Source: Geodermatophilaceae bacterium URHB0062
GTDB taxonomy: Bacteria; Actinomycetota; Actinomycetes; Mycobacteriales; Geodermatophilaceae
DNA length: 64,000 bases
Assembly: GCA_000620185.1 (NCBI GenBank)
Contig: JHVO01000005.1
Location: 248,001 to 312,000 of the forward strand
Direction of reading: 5' to 3'
The first letter of the stretch is position 1; each line of letters begins with the position of its first letter. Of this stretch, positions 10,801 through 22,344 are shown piece by piece. Under the pieces are notes generated by a model, which saw only the letters and a program-made list of their open reading frames with translations, searched no databases and was not told the origin of the DNA. The translations under genes and the position numbers were made by a program.

Positions 10801-11708
10801 GCGCCGAGAGGACCGAGTGGGCGGGGCCGGTCCGCTTCTTACCCCCGCCGGAGCCGATCCGGCGGGACGACGGCGTCCGCCACTACGTCGGTGCCACGTA
10901 CGCGGCGACCGGCGGCTACCGGCCGCTCCAGCTGGACCTGTGGGTGCCCGACTCCGCGACGCCGCCCCCGCTCGTCGTCTGGATCCACGGCGGCGGCTGG
11001 ATGATGGGCGACCGGCGGATCCTGCCCGAGACGCTGCGGCCGAACCAGATCTTCGACGCGCTGCTCGCCGCCGGGCTCGCCGTGGCGAGCATCGACTACC
11101 GGCACGCGCTCGAGGCCGTGTTCCCGGCCCAGCTGCAGGACGCCAAGGCCGCGATCCGCTGGCTCCGCGCGTTCGGGGACGACCTCGGCATCTCCACCGA
11201 CCGCGTCGGCGTCATGGGGGAGTCGGCCGGTGGCCACCTCGCCGCGCTCGTGGGGCTGACCGCGCACCGTTCGGACCTCGAGGGCACGCACGGCGTCGTC
11301 GGCCCGTCGAGCGCGGTCGACGTCGTCGTCGACTGGTACGGCCCGTCGGACTTCACCACCATGCCGCGGATGCAGCCGCCGCCGCACATCGCGGCGAAGC
11401 TCGAGCCGGCCATGCTCGTGCCGCCCGAGGACCAGCTGACCCGGGGGTTGGAGGGCGTGGCCCTCGCCGACGTCAGCCCGATCACCCACGTGACGCCGGA
11501 GGCGCCGCCGTTCCTGCTGGTCCACGGCACAGCCGACTGGCTGGTGCCGTACGCGCAGAGCGAGCAGCTGCACGCCGCGCTGTCGGAGGCGGGCGTCGAC
11601 TGCGAGCTCGTCCCGGTCGAGGATGCCCAGCACATCTTCGACGGGTGCGACGACATCGACGCCGTCGTCCAGCTGTCCGTCGACCACCTCGTGAAGGCAT
11701 TGACGTGA
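10797..11708 (+). CDS. Alpha/beta hydrolase, BD-FAE/HSL-like esterase
   Basis: A 303-residue cytoplasmic esterase. It shows the HGGGW oxyanion motif (IHGGGWMMGDRR) and the nucleophile elbow GESAGG with Ser143. A probable acid is Asp in DWLVPY, and the likely catalytic His is in AQHIFDG. It sits between the two rhamnosidase genes with four-base overlaps on both sides (ATGA and GTGA). It probably removes acyl groups (acetyl, feruloyl or similar) from an imported glycoside so the glycosidases can act. The exact acyl group cannot be read from sequence. Confidence 0.88.
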   Translation: MSAERTEWAGPVRFLPPPEPIRRDDGVRHYVGATYAATGGYRPLQLDLWVPDSATPPPLVVWIHGGGWMMGDRRILPETLRPNQIFDALLAAGLAVASIDYRHALEAVFPAQLQDAKAAIRWLRAFGDDLGISTDRVGVMGESAGGHLAALVGLTAHRSDLEGTHGVVGPSSAVDVVVDWYGPSDFTTMPRMQPPPHIAAKLEPAMLVPPEDQLTRGLEGVALADVSPITHVTPEAPPFLLVHGTADWLVPYAQSEQLHAALSEAGVDCELVPVEDAQHIFDGCDDIDAVVQLSVDHLVKALT

Positions 11709-14329
11709 GCCATCGGACCGTTCTGCCCGTCACGGTCGAGCACCACCGCGAGCCGATCGGGATCGGGGAGGCCACGCCGCGGCTGTCGTGGGTGTCCTGC
11801 ACCGAGCTGCCCGACTGGCGGCAGGCCGCCTACGAGCTGGTGATCGGTGACTGGTCGTCCGGCCGGGTGGAGTCGGGCGAGTCGGTGCTCGTGCCGTGGG
11901 ACGCCTCGCCGCTGACCAGCCGCGAGCGGCGCGCCGTCCGTGTCCGGGTCTGGGGGGCGGCCGACGCGGAGCCATCTGCATGGAGCGAGGACGTCGTCGT
12001 CGAGGCCGGGCTGCTCACGCCGGCGGACTGGACGGCGGAGCTGGTGGAGCCGCTGCTGCCCGAGCCGGGCGGCACGGGTGAGCCGGTCACCCTGCTGCGT
12101 CGCGAGTTCGCGCTGGACAAGCCGGTGACGCGCGCCCGGTTGTACGCCACCGCCCACGGTGTCTACGAGGCCGAGATCGACGGCACGACGGTCGGCGACT
12201 CCGTGCTCGCCCCGGGTTGGACCAGCTACCCGCACCGGCTGCGCTACCAGACCTACGACGTCACCGCCCTGCTGTCGGAGGGCACGCATGCGCTCGGGGT
12301 CACGCTGGCCGACGGCTGGTACCGCGGCCACCTCGGGTTCACCGGCGGGCGGCACCTGTACGGCGACCGGACCGGCGCCCTCCTCCAGCTGGAGGTCGAG
12401 CACGCGGACGGCACCCGCACGGTGGTGACCACCGACGGCACCTGGCGCTCGGCGCTCGGGCCGGAGACGCGGGCCGACATCTACAAGGGCGAGACGGTCG
12501 ACTTCCGGCGCGAACTGCCCGGCTGGTCGTCGCCCGGCTTCGACGACGCCGACTGGACGCCTGTGGAGATCGGCTCGCTGGACGTCGCCACGCTGGTCGC
12601 CCCGACCGGCCCGCCGGTGCGGCGCACCGAGACCGTCGCCGTCCGGGACATCTTCGCGTCGCCCTCAGGGAAGACCCTCGTCGACTTCGGCCAGAACCTC
12701 GTGGGCCGCATCCGGTTCTCGCTGCCGGACGGGCCGGCCGGCACCGAGATCACGGTGCGGCACGCCGAGGTCCTGGAACACGGCGAGCTCGGGGTGCGCC
12801 CACTGCGCAAGGCCGACGCGACCGATGTGATCGTCCTCGACGGCAACGGACCGCGGACCTGGGAGCCGAGGTTCACCTTCCACGGCTTCCGCTATGCCGA
12901 GGTCACCGGCTGGCCGGCCGAGCTCACTGCCGACGACCTGGCGGCGGTCGTCGTCCACACCGATCTGCGCCGCACCGGCACGTTCACGTGCTCGGACCCC
13001 GACGTCACCACGCTGCACGAGAACGTCGTCTGGGGCATGCGGGGCAACTTCGTCGACCTGCCGACCGACTGCCCGCAGCGCGACGAGCGGCTGGGCTGGA
13101 CCGGCGACCTCGAGGCCTTCGTGCCGACGGCGGCCTTCCTCTACGACACCGCCGGCATGCTGCGCTCGTGGCTGGCCGACCTGTCGGTCGAGCAGCTCGA
13201 GGACCTGGGCGGCGTGGTGCCGCTGTACGTGCCGTGGATCCCGCTGCTCCCGTTCCCGGTCTCGGCCGAGGCGGGCTGGGGCGACGCCGCCGTCGTCGTC
13301 CCCTGGACGCTGTACGAGACGCACGGCGACGCGCAGCTGCTCGCCGACCAGTGGCCGAGCATGACCGCCTGGCTGGACGCGTTCACCGCCGCGGCGGGGG
13401 AGCGGCTGGACTTCGCCGGCGTGCCGTTCATGCTCGGCGACTGGCTCGACCCGGCCGCCCCGCCCGACCAGCCGGGCGCGGCCCGGACCCCCTGGCCACT
13501 CGTCGCCACCGCCTACCTGGCGCGCTCGGCACGGATCATGGCGCGGGCCGCGGGGGTGCTCGGGTACGACTCCGGCTCGTACGCGGACCTCGCGGAACGG
13601 GTCGCTGAACGCTTCCGTGCCGAGTACGTGACGGCGAACGGTCGGCTGGCCTACCCCGCGCAGACGGCGTACGCGCTGGCGCTCGAGTGCGATCTGCTGC
13701 TGCCGGAGCAGCGGGAGCGCGCCGGTGCGCTGCTCGCCGAGCAGGTGGCCTCCGACGGCTGGCACATCGGCACCGGCTTTCTCGGCACGCCGTTCGTCAC
13801 CGATGCGCTGGTGAACGCCGGCGCCGTCGCCTCGGCGTACGAGCTGCTGCTTCAGCGGGAGAACCCGTCGTGGCTCTACCCCGTGACCATGGGCGCGACG
13901 ACGGTCTGGGAGCGCTGGGACTCGATGCTGCCCGACGGCTCGATCAACCCCGGTGAGATGACGTCGTTCAACCACTACGCCTACGGCGCGGTGGCCGACT
14001 GGCTGCACCGCACGGTGGCCGGCCTCGCGCCCGGCGCGCCGGGCTACCGGCGTCTGCGGGTCGCTCCGCGCCCCGGGCCGGGGATCACGTCGGCCGCCGC
14101 CACCCACGAGACGCCCTACGGGCCGGCCGAGGTCTCCTGGGTCCTGGATGGCGGGACGTCGTTCTCCCTCGCCGTGACGGTGCCGCCGAACACGACGGCG
14201 GAGGTCGTGCTGCCCGACGGCAGCGCGCCGATCTCCGTGGGGTCGGGCCGGCACGCCTACCGCTGCACCATCGAGGAGCCCACACCGGTCGAGAAGCCGC
14301 AGCCGCCCGACTTCTCGCCACCGGAGTGA
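11705..14329 (+). CDS. Alpha-L-rhamnosidase, GH78 (second copy)
   Basis: An 874-residue GH78 rhamnosidase with the same domain order as its upstream paralogue but clearly different sequence. The catalytic loop is DCPQRDERLGWTGD at residues 455-468, one residue longer than in the first copy; both loop forms occur in GH78. The alpha/alpha barrel segment GWGDAAVVVPWTLYETHGD and the motif TTVWERWDS are shared by both copies. The GTG at 11705 overlaps the esterase stop. This is the last gene of the operon and is followed by a strong hairpin terminator. No signal peptide is visible. Confidence 0.92.
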   Translation: MSHRTVLPVTVEHHREPIGIGEATPRLSWVSCTELPDWRQAAYELVIGDWSSGRVESGESVLVPWDASPLTSRERRAVRVRVWGAADAEPSAWSEDVVVEAGLLTPADWTAELVEPLLPEPGGTGEPVTLLRREFALDKPVTRARLYATAHGVYEAEIDGTTVGDSVLAPGWTSYPHRLRYQTYDVTALLSEGTHALGVTLADGWYRGHLGFTGGRHLYGDRTGALLQLEVEHADGTRTVVTTDGTWRSALGPETRADIYKGETVDFRRELPGWSSPGFDDADWTPVEIGSLDVATLVAPTGPPVRRTETVAVRDIFASPSGKTLVDFGQNLVGRIRFSLPDGPAGTEITVRHAEVLEHGELGVRPLRKADATDVIVLDGNGPRTWEPRFTFHGFRYAEVTGWPAELTADDLAAVVVHTDLRRTGTFTCSDPDVTTLHENVVWGMRGNFVDLPTDCPQRDERLGWTGDLEAFVPTAAFLYDTAGMLRSWLADLSVEQLEDLGGVVPLYVPWIPLLPFPVSAEAGWGDAAVVVPWTLYETHGDAQLLADQWPSMTAWLDAFTAAAGERLDFAGVPFMLGDWLDPAAPPDQPGAARTPWPLVATAYLARSARIMARAAGVLGYDSGSYADLAERVAERFRAEYVTANGRLAYPAQTAYALALECDLLLPEQRERAGALLAEQVASDGWHIGTGFLGTPFVTDALVNAGAVASAYELLLQRENPSWLYPVTMGATTVWERWDSMLPDGSINPGEMTSFNHYAYGAVADWLHRTVAGLAPGAPGYRRLRVAPRPGPGITSAAATHETPYGPAEVSWVLDGGTSFSLAVTVPPNTTAEVVLPDGSAPISVGSGRHAYRCTIEEPTPVEKPQPPDFSPPE

Positions 14330-14367
14330 CCGGCGTGCCGGGTGAGTTCGCCGACGACATGCGCGAG

Positions 14368-14396
14368 GGCCCCGTTCCACGCGGTGGAACGGGGCC
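14368..14396. terminator. Bidirectional hairpin terminator between convergent genes
   Basis: A perfect 13-bp stem (GGCCCCGTTCCAC paired with GTGGAACGGGGCC) closes a 3-base loop. It lies 39 bp after the second rhamnosidase and 36 bp before the end of the convergent transporter gene. There is no long T tract, as is usual in high-GC actinobacteria. Confidence 0.85.
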
Positions 14397-14431
14397 TTGG
14401 CGCCCACGCTCGGCGCAACGTGGGCAGGGGG

Positions 14432-16801
<2,370 letters not shown>

Positions 16802-16805
16802 TCAC

Positions 16806-16832
16806 GCAAACTTGCATTCCCTGCAAACTTGC
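16806..16832. promoter_or_regulatory. Putative TetR operator: GCAAACTTGC repeated
   Basis: Two copies of GCAAACTTGC (16806-16815 and 16823-16832) are centred 17 bp apart. The inner halves also form an inverted repeat TTGCA-TTCCC-TGCAA at 16812-16826. The site lies just upstream of the tetR start. This size and position suit autorepression by the TetR dimer; binding is inferred. Confidence 0.6.
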
Positions 16833-16979
16833 TCGGACTGCACGGCGTGTCGGTCGTGCCACACCGTCCCGTCCGGCGCCGGGGTGCGACCAGGGGCCGG
16901 GAGGAGTTGACTTCACGGCGCGGCACGCCTCGTCTGCCGGGTGCCGGGGACTTCCCTGAGCCGAAGGGGGCACCGTTCC

Positions 16980-17543
16980 ATGGGCACCGATGAGGGAGGG
17001 CCGGGCACGACCACCATCGTCGTGATGGGTGTGTCGGGCTCCGGCAAGTCGACCGTCGCCGCCGGGCTGGTCGAGCGGCTCGGCTGGGAGTTCGCCGAGG
17101 GCGACGAGTTCCACCCGCCGGAGAACGTCGAGAAGATGCGGGCTGGTCACGCCCTGGACGACGAGGACCGCTGGCCGTGGCTGCGCCGGCTCGCGGACTG
17201 GATCGGCGAGCACGAGCGGGCCGGGCGCTCGGTCGTCGTCACCTGCTCGGCGCTCAAGCGCAGCTACCGTGACCTGCTCCGCGACGGCCACCCCTCGGTG
17301 TGGTTCGCGCACGTCGCGGCCGACCGCGAGCTGCTCCGGGATCGCCTTCAGCACCGGGCCGGGCACTACATGCCGGCCTCCCTGCTCGACAGTCAGCTCG
17401 AGACCCTCGAACCGCTGCAGGAGGACGAACCCGGCGCCCGCATCTCGGGCGCCGGCTCGCCCGCCGACGTCGTCACCACGCTCCTCTCCGCGCTCAGCAG
17501 CGAGCGCGGAGTCCGCCTGTCCGACCTGGAGGAGTCGCCATGA
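16980..17543 (+). CDS. gntK: Gluconokinase
   Basis: A 187-residue gluconate kinase (GntK/IdnK family). It phosphorylates D-gluconate to 6-phosphogluconate, feeding the pentose phosphate route. The P-loop GVSGSGKST is at residues 17-25, and the family segments EGDEFHPPENVEKMRAGHAL and CSALKRSYRDLLR are present. The ATG at 16980 follows GAAGGGGG; an in-frame upstream ATG would give a longer, unlikely N-terminus. The stop overlaps the start of the gluconate permease gene (ATGA), so the pair is one transcription unit. Confidence 0.93.
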   Translation: MGTDEGGPGTTTIVVMGVSGSGKSTVAAGLVERLGWEFAEGDEFHPPENVEKMRAGHALDDEDRWPWLRRLADWIGEHERAGRSVVVTCSALKRSYRDLLRDGHPSVWFAHVAADRELLRDRLQHRAGHYMPASLLDSQLETLEPLQEDEPGARISGAGSPADVVTTLLSALSSERGVRLSDLEESP

Positions 17544-19012
17544 GCCTGCTGGCTGACACCGTCCACCACACCGGCAACGACTGGCAGCTGATCCTCGCCG
17601 CCGCGCTCGGCATCGCCACCGTGGTCGTGCTGATCACCTGGCTCAAGGTGCACCCGTTCCTCGCGCTGATCTTCGGCTCGGCGGTGATGGGAGCCGTCGC
17701 GGCCGTCGCGGCGACCGACATCGTCACGAGCTTCCAGACGGGAGTGGGGGCGACGGTCGGCAGCGTCGGGCTGCTGATCGCCCTGGGCGCCATGATCGGC
17801 GGCATGCTGGCCGAGTCCGGCGGCGCGGACTCGATCGTGCGGGCGTTCACCAGTCGCGTGTCACCCGAGCGGCTGCCCTGGGTGATGGGCGGCGTCGCCG
17901 CGTTGATCGGCATCCCGCTCTTCTTCGAGGTCGGCGTCGTGCTGCTGGTCCCGATCGTGCTGCTCGCCGCGCACAACACGCGGCAGCCGGTCCTGCGGAT
18001 CGGGATCCCCGCGCTGGCCGGCCTGTCGGTGCTGCACGGGCTGGTGCCACCGCACCCCGGCCCGCTGGTGGCCATCGCCGCGCTGGGCGCCGACCTCGGC
18101 CGCACGCTGATCTTCGGGCTCATCGTGGCAGTGCCGACGGTCATCATCGCCGGACCGATCTTCGGGTCGTTCATCAGCCAGCGGATCCCGTTGGAGGCGC
18201 GGGAACTGGTGGTGAGCGCCCGCACCGGCCCGACGGCCGCACCGGCGGCCACGCCGGCCGGCCGGCCGGCGACGGGGGTCGGGGGCGTCGACGACCCGGG
18301 CAGTTACGACGACCTGGGTGACGGGCTCGCCGACGGCGCGCGGCGGCGCCCTGCCCTGGGCCCGACCATCGCCACGATCCTGCTGCCGGTCGTCCTCATG
18401 CTGCTGCGCGCGATCGGCGAGCTGACCCTCGACGAGGGCAACGGCCTCCGGACCGTCCTCGACGTGATCGGCACGCCGGTGGTCGCGATGCTGGCAGGCG
18501 TCACCCTGGCCATGTTCACCCTCGGGACGGCCGTGGGCTTCGGCAAGGAGCGGATCTCCTCGATCCTCGGGGGCTCGCTGCCGGGCATCGCCGGGATCCT
18601 GCTCATCGTCGCCGCCGGCGGCGGGTTCAAGCAGGTGCTGGTCGACGCCGGGGTGGGCGACCTCGTGGGGTCGGCCGCCAAGGGTGCGTCCCTGTCGCCG
18701 CTGATCCTCGGCTGGCTGGTGGCGGTCGGCATCCGGCTGGCGACCGGCTCGGCGACCGTCGCCACGATCACCGCGGCGGGCATCGTGGCGCCCCTCGCCA
18801 GCGGGTTGGACGCCTCGACCGTGGCCCTGCTGGCCCTCGCCATCGGCGCCGGGTCGCTGTTCTTCTCGCACGTCAACGACGCGGGCTTCTGGCTGGTCAA
18901 GGAGTACTTCGGCATGACGGTCGGCCAGACCATCAAGAGCTGGTCGGTGATGGAGACGATCATCTCCGTCGTGGGCCTGATCGGTGTCCTGCTGCTGTCG
19001 CTCGTCGTCTAG
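17540..19012 (+). CDS. gntP: Gluconate permease, GntP family
   Basis: A 490-residue membrane symporter of the GntP family with about 12-14 hydrophobic segments. It imports gluconate for the kinase encoded just upstream. Family features include the LIALGAMIGGMLAESGGAD segment, LHGLVPPHPGPL in the middle, and FFSHVNDAGFWLVKEYF near the C-terminus. A hydrophilic loop of about 60 residues (roughly 215-275) is longer than in the E. coli protein. It starts in an ATGA overlap with gntK. Confidence 0.93.
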   Translation: MSLLADTVHHTGNDWQLILAAALGIATVVVLITWLKVHPFLALIFGSAVMGAVAAVAATDIVTSFQTGVGATVGSVGLLIALGAMIGGMLAESGGADSIVRAFTSRVSPERLPWVMGGVAALIGIPLFFEVGVVLLVPIVLLAAHNTRQPVLRIGIPALAGLSVLHGLVPPHPGPLVAIAALGADLGRTLIFGLIVAVPTVIIAGPIFGSFISQRIPLEARELVVSARTGPTAAPAATPAGRPATGVGGVDDPGSYDDLGDGLADGARRRPALGPTIATILLPVVLMLLRAIGELTLDEGNGLRTVLDVIGTPVVAMLAGVTLAMFTLGTAVGFGKERISSILGGSLPGIAGILLIVAAGGGFKQVLVDAGVGDLVGSAAKGASLSPLILGWLVAVGIRLATGSATVATITAAGIVAPLASGLDASTVALLALAIGAGSLFFSHVNDAGFWLVKEYFGMTVGQTIKSWSVMETIISVVGLIGVLLLSLVV

Positions 19013-19020
19013 GGCCGGCG

Positions 19021-19059
19021 GGAGCGGCCGTTCACGACCAGGGGGTGACCGGCCGCTCC
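19021..19059. terminator. Hairpin overlapping the 3' end of the DUF427 gene
   Basis: Arms GGAGCGGCCG-T-TCAC (19021-19035) and GTGA-C-CGGCCGCTCC (19045-19059) pair with one mismatch around a 9-base loop. It lies directly after the gntP stop and includes the stop codon of the convergent gene, so it could end transcription from both sides. Confidence 0.55.
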
Positions 19060-19841
19060 TGGCGCTCGCCGTCGACCAGGAGGTCGACGCGCTCGTTGAG
19101 GAAGCACACCAGCCCGGCGATCCGCGGGTTCTCGGGGACCGGCCGCGGATAGCTCCAGGCGAGGTCCTCCACGACCCGGTCGCTCACCCGGACGGAGAAC
19201 CACTCGGCGACGCCCTTGTAGGGGCACACCGAGACGGTGTCGCTCGGCAGCAGGTCGGCGACGACGTCCTCCCGTGGCAGGTAGTAGCGCGTGGGCAGCG
19301 AGGTCTCGAACAGCAGGAGCGGCCGCGTGCTCGAGGCGAGCAGCCGGCCGTCGGTCTCGACGCGCACGTGCCGGGAGCTGGGGACGACGTCGACGCGCTT
19401 GTGCGGATCGCGGGCGTGGGCCTGCAGCGGCTCGTCCTCCTCGAGCCAGGTCAGGCCGCGCCACGAGAACGTGACCAGGCTGGCCAGCGCCTCGAGCGGA
19501 GGCGGCGGCGAGCGGTGCATCCAGGCGCCCTCCGTCACGCGCTCGCCACCGGCCTCGACGGTCCACGTGGTCAGCCCGCCGTCCTCCCGCGGGTCGACCA
19601 GCACGCCGGGCCGGACGTCGTCGGGCGGCAGGTAGTAGGTGGGCAGGAAGCTGCGCGGCAGGTCGCCCCGCCCGTACTGGACGTGCAGCAGGGCCCGCCG
19701 CGTGTCGGCGACGGTCTCGCCACCCAGGCGGACCCGGATCCACCGTGCGGTCGGCTCGGCCAGCGGCCACCACGGCCGCATCCCGGCCAGGGCGGCGAGC
19801 CGTTTCCCCGTGGGGTCGGCGGTATCGAGGGGTGCGGTCAT
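19032..19841 (-). CDS. Tandem DUF427 domain protein
   Basis: A 269-residue cytoplasmic protein with two copies of the small DUF427 fold. Both repeats show the family pattern: TRWIRVRLGGETVADTRRAL leading to RSFLPTYYLPPDDV in the first, and RHVRVETDGRLLASS leading to TRYYLPREDV and CPYKGVAEWFSV in the second. The function of DUF427 is unknown. The ATG at 19841 is preferred to an upstream TTG. It lies between the gluconate genes and the ROK regulator, with no clear functional link to either. Confidence 0.85.
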   Translation of the reverse strand: MTAPLDTADPTGKRLAALAGMRPWWPLAEPTARWIRVRLGGETVADTRRALLHVQYGRGDLPRSFLPTYYLPPDDVRPGVLVDPREDGGLTTWTVEAGGERVTEGAWMHRSPPPPLEALASLVTFSWRGLTWLEEDEPLQAHARDPHKRVDVVPSSRHVRVETDGRLLASSTRPLLLFETSLPTRYYLPREDVVADLLPSDTVSVCPYKGVAEWFSVRVSDRVVEDLAWSYPRPVPENPRIAGLVCFLNERVDLLVDGERQERPVTPWS

Positions 19842-19880
19842 GCCGGGCAGGGTCCTCGCCCGCCCGGCGGGGGACAAGGT

Positions 19881-21062
19881 TCAGCCGAGCCAGCGGGCGG
19901 GATCGGCGACGACGTCGCCCAGCACCTTCAGTGCGGCGCCGGTCGCCCCGGCGGCCGGCAGCGCCACGGCCGCGTCGATCGTGGGGGGCCGCCACCCGGC
20001 GGAGAGCACGCGGCGGCGGAGGTGCTCCTGCAGCGCCGGGCGCAGGAAGTCGGCCAGCTCCCCGAGGTGCCCGCCGAGGACGACGGTCGGGATGTCGAGG
20101 ACGTTGATGACGCCGGCGAGGGCGACCCCCAGCGCGCGGGCCGCGGTGTCGACGGCGCCCCGGGCGGCCGGGTCGCCCCGCTCGATGCGCGCCGCGAGCT
20201 CGCCGGGCGCGGCGTCGAGGGGGAGTCCGGCGCCCGACAGGAGGGCGTGCCGGCCCGCGTACTGCTCCAGGCAGCCGGTCGAGCCGCAGCGGCAGGCCGG
20301 TCCGTCGGGGTCGACGCACACGTGGCCGATCTCGCCCGCCCAGCCGGAGGTGCCGCTGAGCACCTGGCCGGCCAGGACGGCGGCCCCGCCCACACCGATC
20401 TGGCCGGAGAGGTAGAGGAAGTCGCGGTGGGGACCGGGTCGTCCGGGGGCGGACTCGGCGACGGTGCGGGCGGCGAGATCGGCCTCGTTGCCGAGCGTCG
20501 GCGTCAGCGGCAGGTGGAGCAGCTCCGCGGGGCGCAGGTTCGACCAGCCGAGGTTGGGTGCGCGGAGGAGCAGTCCGGCGGAGGCGTCGACGATCCCGGG
20601 CAGCGCCAGCCCGGCACCGACCACGCGCACATCCGGAAGGTGCGCGAGGAGGTCGGTGGTCACCGCGCGGAGGCGGTGCAGGGTGGTCATCGGGTCGCTG
20701 CCCACGAAGTCGCCGTCCTCGACCCGCTCGCCGACCACCCGGCCCCGCAGGTCGACCACGCGGGCGGCCAGCAGCCCGGCGTCGACCTGCATTCCCAGCG
20801 CGGCGATCGAGGAGCCCGGCACGAGCGGGGTCCCGGGCCGTCCGGGGCCGGTCGGCGCGCCGCGTTCGGACTCGTCCAGCAGCCCGGCGGCGAGCAGTTC
20901 GTCGGCGAGCCGGCTCGCCGTCGCCCGCGTCGTGCCGGTCGAGGCGGCGACGTCCGCGCGGCTCAGTGGCTCGGGTGCGGCACACACCGTGCGGAGGACC
21001 AGACCGAGGTTGGCCGTGCGCAGCGTCGACTGCCGGGCGCTCGACAACGCTTCCGCCGCCAC
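19881..21062 (-). CDS. xylR: ROK family transcriptional regulator, XylR-like
   Basis: A 393-residue repressor with an N-terminal winged HTH (residues 33-62, [24 protein letters not shown]) joined to a ROK sugar-sensing domain. The ROK zinc motif CRCGSTGC is present near residues 255-262, and [14 protein letters not shown] lies just before it. It is divergent from xylA-xylB across 74 bp, so it most likely represses the xylose genes and is released by xylose. The GTG at 21062 has AAGAGG close upstream. The symbol rests on context and family, not on a close match. Confidence 0.85.
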   Translation of the reverse strand: MAAEALSSARQSTLRTANLGLVLRTVCAAPEPLSRADVAASTGTTRATASRLADELLAAGLLDESERGAPTGPGRPGTPLVPGSSIAALGMQVDAGLLAARVVDLRGRVVGERVEDGDFVGSDPMTTLHRLRAVTTDLLAHLPDVRVVGAGLALPGIVDASAGLLLRAPNLGWSNLRPAELLHLPLTPTLGNEADLAARTVAESAPGRPGPHRDFLYLSGQIGVGGAAVLAGQVLSGTSGWAGEIGHVCVDPDGPACRCGSTGCLEQYAGRHALLSGAGLPLDAAPGELAARIERGDPAARGAVDTAARALGVALAGVINVLDIPTVVLGGHLGELADFLRPALQEHLRRRVLSAGWRPPTIDAAVALPAAGATGAALKVLGDVVADPARWLG

Positions 21063-21087
21063 CTCTTGAGGCTAGCGGGCACAGGAG

Positions 21088-21110
21088 TTATGTTCCACCG
21101 CAAAACAAAC
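21088..21110. promoter_or_regulatory. Probable XylR operator in the xylR-xylA intergenic region
   Basis: This is the only AT-rich patch in the 74-bp divergent gap. It contains TGTT-N9-AACA (21091-21107), an inverted repeat flanked by further A-rich sequence. Its place between the regulator and xylA fits a ROK operator. It is short and imperfect, so this is a suggestion. Confidence 0.4.
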
Positions 21111-21136
21111 CTCGGTACCCCATCCGGAGGACCCGC

Positions 21137-22327
21137 ATGAGCACTCGGCAGCCGACGCGCGACGACAAGTTCACCTTCGGGCTCTGGACGGTGGGCTGGC
21201 AGGCGCGCGACCCCTTCGGCGACGCGACCCGTCCCGCGCTCGACCCGGTGGAGTCGGTGCACCGGCTCGCGGAGCTCGGCGCCTACGGGGTCACCTTCCA
21301 CGACGACGACCTGATCCCGTTCGGCAGCGACGACGCCGCCCGTGAGCAGCACATCAAGCGCTTCCGGGCGGCGCTGGAGGAGACGGGCATGGTCGTGCCG
21401 ATGGCGACCACGAACCTGTTCACGCACCCGGTGTTCAAGGAGGGCGGCCTCACCAACAACGACCGGGACATCCGCCGCTACGCGCTGCGCAAGGTCATGC
21501 GCAACATGGATCTCGCCGCCGAGCTGGGCGCCCATACCTACGTGCTGTGGGGCGGCCGCGAGGGCGCGGAGGTCGACACCGCCAAGGATCTGAAGGCGGC
21601 CCTGGACCGGTACCGCGAGGGCATCGACACGCTCGCCCAGTACTCGATCGACCGCGGCTACGGCCTGCGCTTCGCCCTGGAGCCCAAGCCGAACGAGCCG
21701 CGCGGCGACATCTTCCTGCCCACGATCGGCCACGCCCTGGGCTTCATCTCCACCCTCGAGCACGCCGACATGGTCGGATTGAACCCCGAGGTCGGTCACG
21801 AGCAGATGTCCAACCTCAACTTCACGCACGGTATCGCCCAGGCGCTGTGGCAGGGCAAGCTCTTCCACATCGACCTCAACGGCCAGCACGGGCCGAAGTT
21901 CGACCAGGACCTCGTCTTCGGCCACGGCGACCTGCTGTCGGCCTTCGCGACCGTGGACCTGCTCGAGAACGGCTTCCCGTCCGGCGGCCCCACCTACGAC
22001 GGCCCTCGTCACTTCGACTACAAGCCGCTGCGCACCGAGGACATCGACGGCGTGTGGGCGTCGGCGGCAGCGAACATGCGCACCTATCTGCTGCTCAAGG
22101 AGCGGGCGCAGGCCTTCCGCGCCGACCCCGAGGTGCAGGAGGCGCTGACCGCTGCCCGCGTGGCGGAGCTGGCCCGGCCGACCCTGGGTGACGGGGAGAG
22201 CTACGAGGACCTGCTCGCCGACCGCTCGGCGTTCGAGGACTTCGACGCCGAGGTGGCGGGCGCCCGCGGCGGCGGGGCGGTGCGACTGTCCCAGCTGGCC
22301 GTCGAGCACCTCCTCGGCGCCCGCTGA
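21137..22327 (+). CDS. xylA: Xylose isomerase
   Basis: A 396-residue TIM-barrel enzyme that converts D-xylose to D-xylulose with two divalent metal ions. The active-site His55 and Asp58 are in [12 protein letters not shown]. The family signature [12 protein letters not shown] is near residue 135, and metal ligands lie in [11 protein letters not shown] and [11 protein letters not shown]. Length and sequence match the actinobacterial class I enzymes. The ATG at 21137 follows CGGAGGA. xylB starts 17 bp after the stop. Confidence 0.97.
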   Translation: MSTRQPTRDDKFTFGLWTVGWQARDPFGDATRPALDPVESVHRLAELGAYGVTFHDDDLIPFGSDDAAREQHIKRFRAALEETGMVVPMATTNLFTHPVFKEGGLTNNDRDIRRYALRKVMRNMDLAAELGAHTYVLWGGREGAEVDTAKDLKAALDRYREGIDTLAQYSIDRGYGLRFALEPKPNEPRGDIFLPTIGHALGFISTLEHADMVGLNPEVGHEQMSNLNFTHGIAQALWQGKLFHIDLNGQHGPKFDQDLVFGHGDLLSAFATVDLLENGFPSGGPTYDGPRHFDYKPLRTEDIDGVWASAAANMRTYLLLKERAQAFRADPEVQEALTAARVAELARPTLGDGESYEDLLADRSAFEDFDAEVAGARGGGAVRLSQLAVEHLLGAR

Positions 22328-22344
22328 CCGGGGACCGACCCGCC

